Made by a program: the position numbers and the translations under genes. DNA of 52,017 nt from an uncultured Archangium sp. (GTDB taxonomy: Bacteria; Myxococcota; Myxococcia; Myxococcales; Myxococcaceae): NCBI GenBank assembly GCA_903905455.1, contig CAIVGN010000016.1:1-52017 (forward strand), written 5' to 3'. The notes below the pieces were generated by a model, which searched no databases, was not told the DNA's origin, and saw nothing but the letters and a program-made list of their open reading frames with translations. Every line of letters starts with the position of its first letter. The first letter of the stretch is position 1. Below, one piece after another: positions 24,103-33,089 of the stretch.

Positions 24103-25218
24103 TCAGCCCTGGGCTACCGGCTGCAGCTCGAACCAGAAGCCGCTGCCCTGGCCCAGCACGCTGTCCACGCCGATGCGCCCGCCGTGGGCCTCCACCGCCA
24201 GCTTGCAGAACGTCAGGCCGAGGCCCGTCGAGTTCCGCCGGCCCTCGCGCTGGGCGACGACCTGGAAGAACTTGTCGAAGACCTTCTCGCGGTCCTCGGG
24301 GGCGAGGCCCGGGCCGTTGTCCTGGATCAGCACCCTCAGCCCGTCGCCGGCCCGGCTGATGCTGGCGGCGATGGTGCCGGTGTTGCGGTTGGTGAACTTG
24401 AGCGCGTTGCCGATGAGGTTCTGCACCACGCGGCCGATGAGGTGCGCGTCGCACGAGAACGGCGCGAGGTCCGGGGGGGCGTCGAAGGTGAGCGTGCGGT
24501 GCGCCCTGACGGCGCTGAACTTGTCGAGCTCGGCCTGCACCAGCGCGGCGAGGTCGACGGGCGAGCGCTGCAGCGGCATCTCGGACGTCTCCATCTTGCT
24601 GACGTCGAGCACGCCGCTGACCATCTCCACCAGCACCCGGGTGGACTGCACCGAGTCGGCGAGGGCCTCGCTCGCGTCTTCGGACAAGGGAGTGCCCTGC
24701 ACGAAGACGAGGTTGCTGAGCATCACCGACAGCGGCGAGCGCATGTCGTGCACCAGCATGTGCACCAGGCCGTCGCGCAGCTCTTCGAGCTCCCGCAGCT
24801 TGTCGTGGGCCTGCTGCAACGCGCGCTTCTGGTTGCGCAGCTGCAGGTGGGTCCGCACCCGCGCGGTGACCTCCTCGAACTGGAAGGGCTTGGTCACGTA
24901 GTCGACGCCGCCGGCGACGAAGGCCCGCACCTTGGCCGAGGCGTCCGAGAGCGCGCTGATGAAGATGATGGGGATGTCCTTGATGGCCGGATCCGCCTTG
25001 AACCGCTCACAGGCCTCGAAGCCGTTCATCTCGGGCATGTTGATGTCGAGCAGGATGAGGTCGGGCGGGTTGCGGGCGGCCGCGCTGAGGGCCAGCAGCG
25101 CCCGGGGGAAGACCTGCACCCGGTAGCCGTCTTCGCGCAGCACGCTCTCGAGCAGGCGAAGGTTGTCCGGGGTGTCGTCCACCACCATCACCGTGGGCCG
25201 ATGCTCGTCCTTGTTCAT
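24103..25218 (-). CDS. Receiver-histidine kinase fusion (REC-HisKA-HATPase)
   Basis: 371 residues from ATG 25218, one base after the stop of the upstream kinase gene. The receiver comes first: acidic pair 'VMVVDDTPDN', phospho-acceptor Asp58 in 'LILLDINMPEMNG', Lys110 in 'YVTKPFQ'. A short coiled coil (about 125-150) leads to HisKA with His157 in 'HMLVHDMRSPLSVM', then HATPase ('VVQNLIGNALKFTN', 'DNGPGLAP', 'STGLGLTFCKLAVEAHGG'). No membrane segment, so it is cytoplasmic and receives phosphate from another kinase. The 'HDMRSPL' His box is of the HisKA_2/phytochrome-like flavour. It is last in a three-gene operon. Confidence 0.9.
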   Translation of the reverse strand: MNKDEHRPTVMVVDDTPDNLRLLESVLREDGYRVQVFPRALLALSAAARNPPDLILLDINMPEMNGFEACERFKADPAIKDIPIIFISALSDASAKVRAFVAGGVDYVTKPFQFEEVTARVRTHLQLRNQKRALQQAHDKLRELEELRDGLVHMLVHDMRSPLSVMLSNLVFVQGTPLSEDASEALADSVQSTRVLVEMVSGVLDVSKMETSEMPLQRSPVDLAALVQAELDKFSAVRAHRTLTFDAPPDLAPFSCDAHLIGRVVQNLIGNALKFTNRNTGTIAASISRAGDGLRVLIQDNGPGLAPEDREKVFDKFFQVVAQREGRRNSTGLGLTFCKLAVEAHGGRIGVDSVLGQGSGFWFELQPVAQG

Positions 25219-25219
25219 C

Positions 25220-27703
25220 TCAGGTCTCTCCCCGTCGCAGCCAGCGGTCGAGCGTCTCGTATTCGTACTGTTCGGCCAGGGCCGCCAGCGGCCGGGCGGC
25301 GCGCGGCTCGACCTGGCCCACCTGGCCCAGCTGCTGCGCGAGGCCGGCCATGTCGCCCTCCGCGATGGCCGCGCGCATCGCCTCCACCAGGGACGGGGGC
25401 AGGGCCCGCAGCGCGGCCGCCAACTCGGGCCCCGGTTCCCGGGCGGGGATGGGGGTGGCCGAGTGCGTGTAGCGCAGCCCCAGGGCCCGCTCGAGCTCAC
25501 TGAGAATGGCCTCCGGCAGGAAGGGCTTGCGCACGTAGGCGTGGACCCCCAGCGCGAGGGCGTTCGCCTCGTCGTCGGCGGTGATGCTGGCCGACACGGC
25601 GATGATCGGCGTCGCCCGGCCGGCCTCGGTGGCCTTGAGCCGGCGGATCGCCTCGAAGCCATCCATGCCGGGCATGCGCAGGTCCATGAGCACGGCGTGC
25701 GGTGACCAGCGCTCGGCCAGCTCGAGGGCCTGGGCCCCGCTGCTGGCCTCGAGCACCTCGAAGCGCGCCTCCTTGAGCAGCGCGCCGAGCAGGGCCCGGT
25801 TGTCGGTGACGTCGTCCACCACCAGCACCCGCACCGTGTCCGTGCCCGGGGCCAGGCCCAGCGCCCCCCGCCGGCCCGGGGCCCGTGCGGAGGCCCCACG
25901 GTCGACGTCTTCGAGCGACACCGCGAAGCGGAAGCAGCTGCCCTCGCCGGGCTCGCTGGTCACGGTCAGCGTGCCGCCCATGAGCTCCACGAAGTTGCGG
26001 CTGATGGCCAGGCCCAGCCCCGTGCCTCCGAGAGCGGCGCCGCGCTGGCCCTGCTGGAAGGGTGTGAAGAGCCGCCCCAGGTCTTCCGGGCCGATGCCCA
26101 CGCCCGAGTCGCACACCTCGGCCACGAAGCGCAGCGCGGCCTGGCCCACGACGTCGGCCGCCGCGGCGGGCTCGGTGCGCACCCGCACGGTGACGTAGCC
26201 GCGCTCGGTGAACTTGATGGCGTTGCCCAGCAGGTTCACCAGCACCTGCCGCAGCTTGCCCTCGTCGCCGAGCACCTGTCCCAGGTGGTGCGAGCCGCGG
26301 TCGACCACCAGGGACAGGCCCCGGGCCTCGGCCGAGGGCCGGAACATGGTCTCGAGGTCGTCCAGCAGCGCGCGCAGCGAGAAGCGCGCCGGCCGCAGCA
26401 CGGCCTCGCCCGACTCGATGCGCGACATCTCGAGGATGTCGTTGAGCAGCCCCATCAGGTGCCGGCCGCTGCGCAGGATGGTCTGCACGTGCTCGGCCTG
26501 CCGGGGCACCAGCGAGGCGTCGAGGCCCAGCATCTGGGCGAAGCCCAGGATGGCGTGCATCGGGGTGCGGATCTCGTGGCTCATGTTCGCCAGGAACTGC
26601 GTCTTGGCCCGGTTGGCCTGGTCCTTCTCGTGCGCGAGGCGGTTCGCGTTCTCGGTGGCCAGGCGCAGGTCGCGGTGCTGCTCCACGCGCACCAGGGTCA
26701 TGCCCAGGTGGTCCGCCAGGAAGCGCAGCAGCGCCTGGTCTTCGGCCGACCACGCGCGCGGCTCGTGCACCGAGTCGAAGCGCAGGAAGCCCAGCGCCTG
26801 GTCACCCACCACCACCGGCAGCATCAACACCGAGCGGATCCCCAGCGCTTCCAGGGCGGCCCGCTCGCTGGACCAGGCCGCCGGGAGCTGCTGCACGTCG
26901 GCAATGGACATCGCGGCCGCGGAGCCCACGAATTTCTTCCACGCGGGGACGCGCGGGGTGGGCTGGGCCTGGAGCACCTGCTTGCGCGGGGCGACGCCGG
27001 GGGCACACCACTCGTGGGTGTTGTCCACGGTGTCCATCGAGGGCGCGTACCGAAAGAGCTGGGCGCGGTCGACGTGGGCGAACGATCCGATGCGGCGGAG
27101 CACCTCGTCGAACATCGCGTCGAGGTTGCCGGAGTCGGCCCGCAGCAGGTCAGAGGAGGTGCTCATCAGGAGCTCCTCGAAGGCGAGGCGCCGGTAGAGC
27201 TGGGTCTCGGTGGTCTTCTGCGCGGTGATGTCCTGGTGGGTGCCGAACATCAGCAGCGGCTTGCCTTCAGCGGTCCAGGTGGCGACCTGGCCGCGGTCGA
27301 GCACCCAGACCCAGTGCCCGTCGCGGTGCTTCATGCGCGCCTCGCACGCGTAGTACTCGAGCTCGCCCGCGAAGTGCCGCTGCAGCAGCGCGGCGCTCGC
27401 CGCGAGGTCGTCGGGGTGGGTGAGGCGCGTCCGCGTCTCCAGGGAGATGGGCGCCAGCTCGGCGAGCGTGTAGCCGAGCACCTCGGCCCAGCGCTCGTTG
27501 AAGACGGTCTCCTGGGTCTGCACGTTCCACTCCCACGTGCCGACGTTCATGCCGCCGATGATGGCGCTGAGCCGCGCACGCTCTCGCTCGAGCGCGCGGT
27601 GGGTCTCCTGCATCAGGTCGAGTTCTTCGGGCGAAAGCACGCGGCGTGGACCTCGAGGCGCCTCCCCGGGTGGGGCGAGCGGCGTCGATCCGTGTTTCAG
27701 CAC
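25220..27703 (-). CDS. Soluble PAS-GAF hybrid histidine kinase
   Basis: 827 residues with no membrane span. The order is: N-terminal linker (coiled coil, about residues 20-50), PAS_3 (about 50-165, 'MNVGTWEWNVQTQETVFNE' and 'GTHQDITAQK'), GAF (about 170-345), HisKA with His376 in '[12 protein letters not shown]', HATPase ('LVNLLGNAIKFTE', 'DSGVGIGPED', 'GTGLGLAISRNF'), receiver with Asp674 in 'VLMDLRMPGMDG', and a C-terminal helical bundle (about 750-827) without an obvious Hpt histidine motif. The GAF domain could bind a small ligand or haem; no Cys signature of a bilin site was seen. Middle gene of an operon, preceded by a single-domain receiver. Confidence 0.9.
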   Translation of the reverse strand: MLKHGSTPLAPPGEAPRGPRRVLSPEELDLMQETHRALERERARLSAIIGGMNVGTWEWNVQTQETVFNERWAEVLGYTLAELAPISLETRTRLTHPDDLAASAALLQRHFAGELEYYACEARMKHRDGHWVWVLDRGQVATWTAEGKPLLMFGTHQDITAQKTTETQLYRRLAFEELLMSTSSDLLRADSGNLDAMFDEVLRRIGSFAHVDRAQLFRYAPSMDTVDNTHEWCAPGVAPRKQVLQAQPTPRVPAWKKFVGSAAAMSIADVQQLPAAWSSERAALEALGIRSVLMLPVVVGDQALGFLRFDSVHEPRAWSAEDQALLRFLADHLGMTLVRVEQHRDLRLATENANRLAHEKDQANRAKTQFLANMSHEIRTPMHAILGFAQMLGLDASLVPRQAEHVQTILRSGRHLMGLLNDILEMSRIESGEAVLRPARFSLRALLDDLETMFRPSAEARGLSLVVDRGSHHLGQVLGDEGKLRQVLVNLLGNAIKFTERGYVTVRVRTEPAAAADVVGQAALRFVAEVCDSGVGIGPEDLGRLFTPFQQGQRGAALGGTGLGLAISRNFVELMGGTLTVTSEPGEGSCFRFAVSLEDVDRGASARAPGRRGALGLAPGTDTVRVLVVDDVTDNRALLGALLKEARFEVLEASSGAQALELAERWSPHAVLMDLRMPGMDGFEAIRRLKATEAGRATPIIAVSASITADDEANALALGVHAYVRKPFLPEAILSELERALGLRYTHSATPIPAREPGPELAAALRALPPSLVEAMRAAIAEGDMAGLAQQLGQVGQVEPRAARPLAALAEQYEYETLDRWLRRGET

Positions 27704-27756
27704 AGGGCGTGCCCCCGTGCCTCACCGAAGCTACCGGGCAGGTCCCGCGGGGTGGG

Positions 27757-28158
27757 TCAGTGTACCGACTCGGGCGCCGCGGCCTCCTCGGCCATCGCCA
27801 CCAGGCGGATGAGCTTGCGGCCGATGCTCGGGTCGAAGGGCTTGGTCTCGTAGTCGAAAGCGCCCAGCTCCAGGCAGGTGCGGCGGGTGAACTGGTCTTC
27901 CACCCCCGAGAGCACCACCACCTTGATGTCCCGGGTCTCGGGGTCGCGCTTGAGGCTGGCCAGCAGGTCCCGGCCGTCCACCTTCTGGCGCAGGTCGAGC
28001 AGGATGAGGTCGGGGTGAACGCGCTTGGCGAGCGCCACCACCTCGGATTCGGTGTCCTCGGTCACCTCGAAGCCCGCGTGCCGCGCGAAGCGGCTGAGGG
28101 CGGTCACGAGGTTCGCGTCGTCGTCGGAGATCAGGATCTTGGGTTCGAGGGAAGACAT
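27757..28158 (-). CDS. Single-domain response regulator (stand-alone receiver)
   Basis: 133 residues that form one receiver domain and nothing else. The acidic cluster 'ISDDDANLV', phospho-acceptor Asp55 in 'LILLDLRQKVDG', Ser84 in 'VVVLSGVED' and Lys106 in 'YETKPFD' are all present, so it can be phosphorylated. It has no DNA-binding output, so it probably acts through protein contact or passes phosphate along, as CheY- or DivK-type proteins do. It heads the minus-strand operon with the two kinases, 53 bp before the next start. Confidence 0.88.
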   Translation of the reverse strand: MSSLEPKILISDDDANLVTALSRFARHAGFEVTEDTESEVVALAKRVHPDLILLDLRQKVDGRDLLASLKRDPETRDIKVVVLSGVEDQFTRRTCLELGAFDYETKPFDPSIGRKLIRLVAMAEEAAAPESVH

Positions 28159-28420
28159 GCCCGCCTGATTTGCAAGGCGTGCGCCGTCGGGCCCCGAGCG
28201 GAAATCAGGGAGGCCCGCGTTATCCGGCGGGGTGAGGTCGCCGCGCGGGGGTAGCCCTGACCCGGCGCTGCGCGGGATCGTCGCCGTCGACCTCGATTCG
28301 AGCGGGCGGTACTTTTCTTCGCTCGACGGCGGCGCGCTTCACCCGGTCGGGGGGGCGACCCGGCTGATCAGGTGCGGGGGCTTCCGCGCCCGCGAAGGTG
28401 CATGCGAGGCTGGGCGCCAC

Positions 28421-28918
28421 GTGTCGCTCTCCCTCACGTTGTTGGCGGTGGTGCTCGGAGCCGACCCCGGCGCCTGTCCGCGCGAGCTCTTCCGCATCGA
28501 GCGCAGCAAGAACGCGAACGTGGTGCTCTACGAGGTGACGCCGGGCGAGGCCACGGTGCTCGACCGCGACGCGCCGGTGACCGCGTCGTGGCTGCTGCTG
28601 GCGAGCAGCGGCAAGCGCGAGCCGCTCACCTTCTTCGAGAAGCTGTTCGCCTATGGCTTCGAGGTGCAGGTCTCGAAGGTGGCGGACAGCGCGACGTTGA
28701 CGCTCAAGGCCCTCAAGGCGCGGGCCATCCGGGTCTCGCGGCGCGAGCAGTGCCCGGTGGCGACCACCACCGTCGGCGGCGCGGAGGCGGTGCTGCAGCG
28801 GGTCTACGTGGCGACCGACGAGGGCGGGGCGGTGCCGGGGGTGAAGTACGTCGAGCTCATCGGGGTCGACGTGGTGACGGGCGAGGCCCGGACGGAGCGC
28901 GTGGTGCCGCCGCGCTGA
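28421..28918 (+). CDS. Exported DUF4833-like protein
   Basis: 165 residues from a GTG at 28421, chosen because it begins a signal peptide (VSLSLTLLAVVLGADPGA). Upstream in-frame starts exist but encode low-complexity sequence antisense to nothing recognisable. The mature part begins 'CPRELFRIERSKNANVVLYE', the hallmark of DUF4833 ('lF.IqRskNaN.v.Ye'), then 'APVTASWLLLASSGKREPL' and beta-rich segments to 'YVELIGVDVVTGEARTERVV'. It is predicted to be periplasmic. DUF4833 has no known activity. It is divergent from the kinase operon and 42 bp ahead of the deaminase gene, possibly in one unit with it. Confidence 0.75.
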   Translation: MSLSLTLLAVVLGADPGACPRELFRIERSKNANVVLYEVTPGEATVLDRDAPVTASWLLLASSGKREPLTFFEKLFAYGFEVQVSKVADSATLTLKALKARAIRVSRREQCPVATTTVGGAEAVLQRVYVATDEGGAVPGVKYVELIGVDVVTGEARTERVVPPR

Positions 28919-28960
28919 GCGCTTTGGACTTCGCCCCGCAGACGTGGTGAGGCGCGGCGC

Positions 28961-29452
28961 ATGAAGGAAAAGCACATTCGCGTACGCATCGAGCAGTGCC
29001 TCGCGCTGGCCAAGGCGTCGAACTGCCCGCGCCGGAAGTTCGGCGCCCTGCTGCTGGACCCCGAGCGCAACGTGGTGCTGATGGACGGCTACAACGGCGG
29101 CCCGCGCGGCGGCGGCGAGCTGTGCGGCGGCGACACCTGCCTGCGCGACGACCTGAAGGTCCCCTCGGGCACGCGCCTGGAGATCGGCTGCCACCACGCC
29201 GAGATGAACGTCATCTGCAACTGCGCGGCGTCGGGCGTGGCCACCAAGGGCGCGTGGCTGGTGGTCACCGGCGAGCCGTGCCTCATGTGCGCCAAGCTGA
29301 TGCACCACGCGGGGCTGACCCGCATCATCGTGGTGGGCGGCGGCTACGCGGGCGAGAACGGCCTCCAGTACCTGGCGGCCCACGGGGTCACGGTGCAGAC
29401 CGTCGAGGGGCCGCAAGACCCCCGGCTGGCGGCGGCCGTCACCGGCTCCTAA
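28961..29452 (+). CDS. Cytidine/deoxycytidylate deaminase-family zinc enzyme
   Basis: 163 residues. The zinc site is complete: His79 and Glu81 in 'GCHHAEMN', and Cys107 and Cys110 in 'GEPCLMCAK'. An extra metal-binding-like region 'ELCGGDTCLRDD' (residues about 53-64) is typical of dCMP deaminases (ComEB type), which turn dCMP into dUMP for thymidylate supply. A role in RNA or antibiotic deamination cannot be ruled out. No signal peptide. The stop codon overlaps the end of the convergent kinase gene by four bases. Confidence 0.88.
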   Translation: MKEKHIRVRIEQCLALAKASNCPRRKFGALLLDPERNVVLMDGYNGGPRGGGELCGGDTCLRDDLKVPSGTRLEIGCHHAEMNVICNCAASGVATKGAWLVVTGEPCLMCAKLMHHAGLTRIIVVGGGYAGENGLQYLAAHGVTVQTVEGPQDPRLAAAVTGS

Positions 29453-32400
29453 CGCCTCGCTTCGCCCCGGGCCCAGGCCCCGGCGTCGGCCGCGAGCAGC
29501 TCGTAGGCGCGGGCCAGCGCGGCGACGTCGGCGGGGTCGATGCGCTGGCCCGCCTTCTGGCGCTCGTGGAGCCGCAGCGCGCGCTCGTACACCCCCTCGC
29601 CGCCCAGCTGCCGCGCGAGGCCCTTGATGGAATGCACCGCGCGCCGGGCCCCGTCTTCGTCATTGGCCTGGAGCGCCTGCGTGAGCTGGCCCAGGAGCTC
29701 GCGCACGTCGCGCGTCGAGAGCTCCACCAGCTGCCGCGCGATGGCCTCGTTGCCCCCCAGCCGGGTGGTCAACAGCACCGGGTCGAAGTGGTCGGGCGCG
29801 GTCGCCAGGGGCAGCCACTTCGAGATGACCGCCACCAGCTGCGTGAGGTCCACCGGCTTGGTGAGCACCCCGTCCATGCCCGCGGCCAGGCAGCGCTGCC
29901 GGTCTTCGGCGTAGGCGTCGGCGGTGAAGGCGATGATCGGCACCCGCGGGCGGCCCAGCACGCGCTCCCAGTCCCGGATGCGCTCGGTGGCCTCGACGCC
30001 GTCCACGCCGGGCATCTGCAGGTCCATCAGCACCACGTCGAAGGCCCCGCCGCCGGTGATCGCCGCCACGCCCTGGGCCCCGTCCACGGCGAGCGTCACG
30101 CCCAGCCCCAGCTCGACGAGCAGCTGCTCGACGACCGCCCGGTTGGTGCGGTTGTCTTCCACCACCAGCACCCGGCCCTGCAGCCGCGGCGACGCGGGTG
30201 ACGGTGCCGCGGCGGGGCGCGCGGGCGCGACGGCTGGCCTCGCGGGGGCGCGCTCGAGCTTCACCCGGAACCAGAAGCGGGCGCCCTGGCCCGGCTGGCT
30301 CTCGACGCCCACCTCGCCGTCCATCAACTGCGCCAGCGACTTCACGATCGACAGCCCCAGCCCGCTGCCCCCGAAGCCGCGCGTGGACGAGCTGTCCACC
30401 TGCGAGAAGGTCTTGAAGAGCAGCGACTGCTTGTCCAGGGGCACGCCGACGCCGGTGTCCTGCACCGAGAACTCGACCAGCGCGCGGCCGCCCTCGAAGC
30501 CGAGCTCCCGGCCCTCGACGGTCACCTGGCCGCTGGGCGTGAACTTGAGCGCGTTGCCCACGAAGTTCGAGAGCATCTGGCGCAGCCGCAGCGCGTCGCC
30601 CAGGTAGGCCTGGGCCGGGGGCACCCAGCGCCCGCTGAGCCCCAGGCCCTTGGTGGCAGCCTCCTCGGCGAAGAGCTTCTGGCTCTGGGCGATGAGCTGC
30701 GCGGGGTCGACGAAGCCGGGCTTGAGCTCGAGCTTGCCGGCCTCGACCCGCGAGATGTCGAGGATGTCGTTGAGCAGCGTGAGCAGCGCCTCGCCCGACT
30801 CGTAGATGGTCTGGGCGAAGCCGAGGCGGTCGGCGTCGCCCAGGCTGGGCTTTCGCAGCATCTGCGCCATGCCCAGGATGCCGTTCATCGGCGTGCGCAG
30901 CTCGTGGCTCATCGTCGCCAGGAAGCGGCTCTTGGCCACGTTGGCCTGCTCTGCGGCGATCATCGCCTCGTGGAGCGCCGCCGTCTGCTCTTCGACCCGG
31001 CGCTGCACCAGCGCGGTCTTTCCGGTGGTGGCCAGCAGCAGCACCTGCAGCAGGGTCACGAAGAGCAGGCCCGCGAGGCTCAGGACCCACGCTCGCCACG
31101 GGCGGTGCGCCTGGCTCCAGGTCGCCGTGGGGCGCGCGGTGAGGGTCCAGCTCCGGTCGAGCATGCTCAGCGTGGTCTGCCACGCGAGGTGGAGGTCGGG
31201 CGCGGCGCCGGCCGGCTGGGACTCGTAGAGCAGGCCCTGGCCGTCGGGCGCGCTCGCGTCGCGCAGCTCGAAGCGCAGGTCCTGGGGCAGGGCGCCGACG
31301 GCCAGCCGCACCGTCTCGCCCACCTTGAGCACGCCGACCGCGAAGCCCATCAGCGTGGGGGGGCCCGACCCGCCAAAGGCGCCGCGGTAGGCCGGGTTGA
31401 GCGTGAGCACCCCGATGCGCTGCTGGTCTTGAACCAGGGTCAGCGGCGCGGTCACCGCCGGCCGTCGCTGCCGCGTCGCCCGGGCGATGGCGTCGGCCCG
31501 GGTGGGCTCGGAGTTGATGTCGAAGCCCAGGGCGGCGCGGTTGCCCTCGAGCGGGGCGATGAAGGTGACCGGCACGTAGGCCGCCCGCGGCGCCGCCGGC
31601 ACCAGGGCGCGCTGCCCTTCGCGCTGCGTGATGCGGAACGGGGTGCCGGCCCCGCGGGCGGACCTCGCCGCCTCGAACGGTGCGCGCTCGGCGTCGGCCA
31701 CCACCGCGTTGAAGCTCAACGCCGAGATGTCGGGGTTGTCCTCCAGGGTCTTGCGCGTGAAGTACTCGAACTCCCGTTCGCCGACCTCGGGGGTCACCTC
31801 CAGCAGCCGCCGCAGCGACGCCAGCACCTCGGCGTAGGCGTTGAAGCGCTGCTGCAGCCGCTGCGCGAACACCTCGCCCTCGTGCTCCACCAGCTCGCGC
31901 TGCTGGTCGAACTCGAGCCGCGAGGCCACGAGGAAGCCCACCGTCACCAGCGAGAGGCTGACCAGCATCAGCACGCCGATGACCGGGAGGCTCGAGCGCC
32001 AGCGCGGGCTCTCCCGGTGGATCACCGCCACCGCCAGCGGGGCAAAGACCAGCACCCCGAAGGTGTCGCCGGCCCACCACGTCCACCAGGTGGTCCACGC
32101 CTCGCCCGGCGCCAGCATCCCGGTGGCCCACAGCGCCGCCACGGCCACGCTCGCGGAGACGACGCAGGCCAGCGGGCCGCCGAGCGCGAGGAAGAGGGTG
32201 ATGTCGCGCTCGGCGTCGAGGCGCCGCACCTGCTCCCCGAGGTACCGGCGAATGAGCGCCGCGCCGATCAGGGCCTGGGCCGTGGCCCCCATGGCGATGG
32301 CCAGGGCCAGCGCCACGCTCCCGGGCCCGAGGTGGCCGTGCCACAGCGTCTGGGCGAGGTTGAGGCTGGCCGAGCCCAACCACACGGCCGCGGCGAGGCG

Positions 32401-32565
32401 CCGACGCGAAGCCTCGAGCAGGAGGGCCAGCGCCAGGCCCGCGGCCGGGAACACCGGGCTGGCGTAGCCGGGGGGGATCGCGAGCTGCAGCCCGAGCGCG
32501 CCCAGCACGGCATAGCCGAGGGTCGCGGCCAGGAAGACGCGGGGGGTGACGGTGGAGGGGCTCAT
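29449..32565 (-). CDS. MASE1-CHASE hybrid histidine kinase with REC and Hpt domains
   Basis: 1,038 residues from ATG 32565 (an in-frame ATG at 32583 adds six). The order is: MASE1-like membrane block with about eight helices (residues 10-300, starting VFLAATLGYAVLGALGLQL), CHASE sensory domain (about 330-480, 'ALGFDINSEPTRADAI'), a transmembrane helix near 500 (LSLAGLLFVTLLQVLLL), HisKA with His554 in 'TMSHELRTPMNG', HATPase ('LSNFVGNALKFTP', 'DTGVGVPL'), receiver with Asp848 in 'VVLMDLQMPGVDG', and Hpt with His978 in 'RAVHSIKGLARQLGG'. This is a complete His-Asp-His relay and the only clear Hpt in the window. CHASE domains usually bind small extracytoplasmic ligands. Confidence 0.9.
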   Translation of the reverse strand: MSPSTVTPRVFLAATLGYAVLGALGLQLAIPPGYASPVFPAAGLALALLLEASRRRLAAAVWLGSASLNLAQTLWHGHLGPGSVALALAIAMGATAQALIGAALIRRYLGEQVRRLDAERDITLFLALGGPLACVVSASVAVAALWATGMLAPGEAWTTWWTWWAGDTFGVLVFAPLAVAVIHRESPRWRSSLPVIGVLMLVSLSLVTVGFLVASRLEFDQQRELVEHEGEVFAQRLQQRFNAYAEVLASLRRLLEVTPEVGEREFEYFTRKTLEDNPDISALSFNAVVADAERAPFEAARSARGAGTPFRITQREGQRALVPAAPRAAYVPVTFIAPLEGNRAALGFDINSEPTRADAIARATRQRRPAVTAPLTLVQDQQRIGVLTLNPAYRGAFGGSGPPTLMGFAVGVLKVGETVRLAVGALPQDLRFELRDASAPDGQGLLYESQPAGAAPDLHLAWQTTLSMLDRSWTLTARPTATWSQAHRPWRAWVLSLAGLLFVTLLQVLLLATTGKTALVQRRVEEQTAALHEAMIAAEQANVAKSRFLATMSHELRTPMNGILGMAQMLRKPSLGDADRLGFAQTIYESGEALLTLLNDILDISRVEAGKLELKPGFVDPAQLIAQSQKLFAEEAATKGLGLSGRWVPPAQAYLGDALRLRQMLSNFVGNALKFTPSGQVTVEGRELGFEGGRALVEFSVQDTGVGVPLDKQSLLFKTFSQVDSSSTRGFGGSGLGLSIVKSLAQLMDGEVGVESQPGQGARFWFRVKLERAPARPAVAPARPAAAPSPASPRLQGRVLVVEDNRTNRAVVEQLLVELGLGVTLAVDGAQGVAAITGGGAFDVVLMDLQMPGVDGVEATERIRDWERVLGRPRVPIIAFTADAYAEDRQRCLAAGMDGVLTKPVDLTQLVAVISKWLPLATAPDHFDPVLLTTRLGGNEAIARQLVELSTRDVRELLGQLTQALQANDEDGARRAVHSIKGLARQLGGEGVYERALRLHERQKAGQRIDPADVAALARAYELLAADAGAWARGEARR

Positions 32566-32592
32566 GCGGGCGCTGCGCTGCATGCTACCGCG

Positions 32593-32903
32593 TCAGGGGC
32601 CGCCGGCGCCGGCCAGCACGCGGCTCGCCGGCGGCAACGGCGCCTCGGCCCGGGCCTGGTCGTCGTCGTCCAGCCAGCGCACGTGGCCGCCGTCGAGGTC
32701 GTAGATGCCGCGCAAGCTGCGCAGGTGCCCCGCTTCGACCAGCTCGCGGATGAGCGGGCTGCGCTCGATGACCTCGCCGGCGGTCACGTTGGCCTCGGCA
32801 CCCTGGTGCACCAGCGCGTCGCCGGGACCACGCGCGGCGCGTCGGTCGCGGCGAGCGTGCCCAGGGCCTGCACACACACCAGCACCGACGAGAGTCGCTT
32901 CAT
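32593..32903 (-). pseudogene. Exported beta-carbonic anhydrase gene lacking its catalytic core
   Basis: The minus strand begins with a signal peptide, MKRLSSVLVCVQALGTLAA, then 'TDAPRVVP'. After a one-base shift it goes straight to AEANVTAGEVIERSPLIREL, 'VEAGHLRSLRGIYDLDGGHV' and 'RWLD', the last third of a beta-class carbonic anhydrase ('anV......l..spil...v..g.l.ivga.YdL.tG.V'). The roughly 100 residues between, which hold the CxDxR and HxxC zinc ligands, are missing. An internal deletion plus frameshift explains this. The product cannot hydrate CO2. Confidence 0.6.
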
Positions 32904-33089
32904 GGACTGCCTCCGCGCGCGGCACTCAGCAAGGAGCGCACCGGGTGCAAGCGGTGGATCTCCTGCCTGCCGGGGCGGGGTGTTTCTGCCGAGCGGGTCG
33001 GTTCGCACGCCGGCGCCGAGGCCCCGGCCTGGTCGGGCGCGGTGGGTGTGGGTGGGAGTTTCCCGCGGGCCGTGCTCCGTGCGGGCTCG

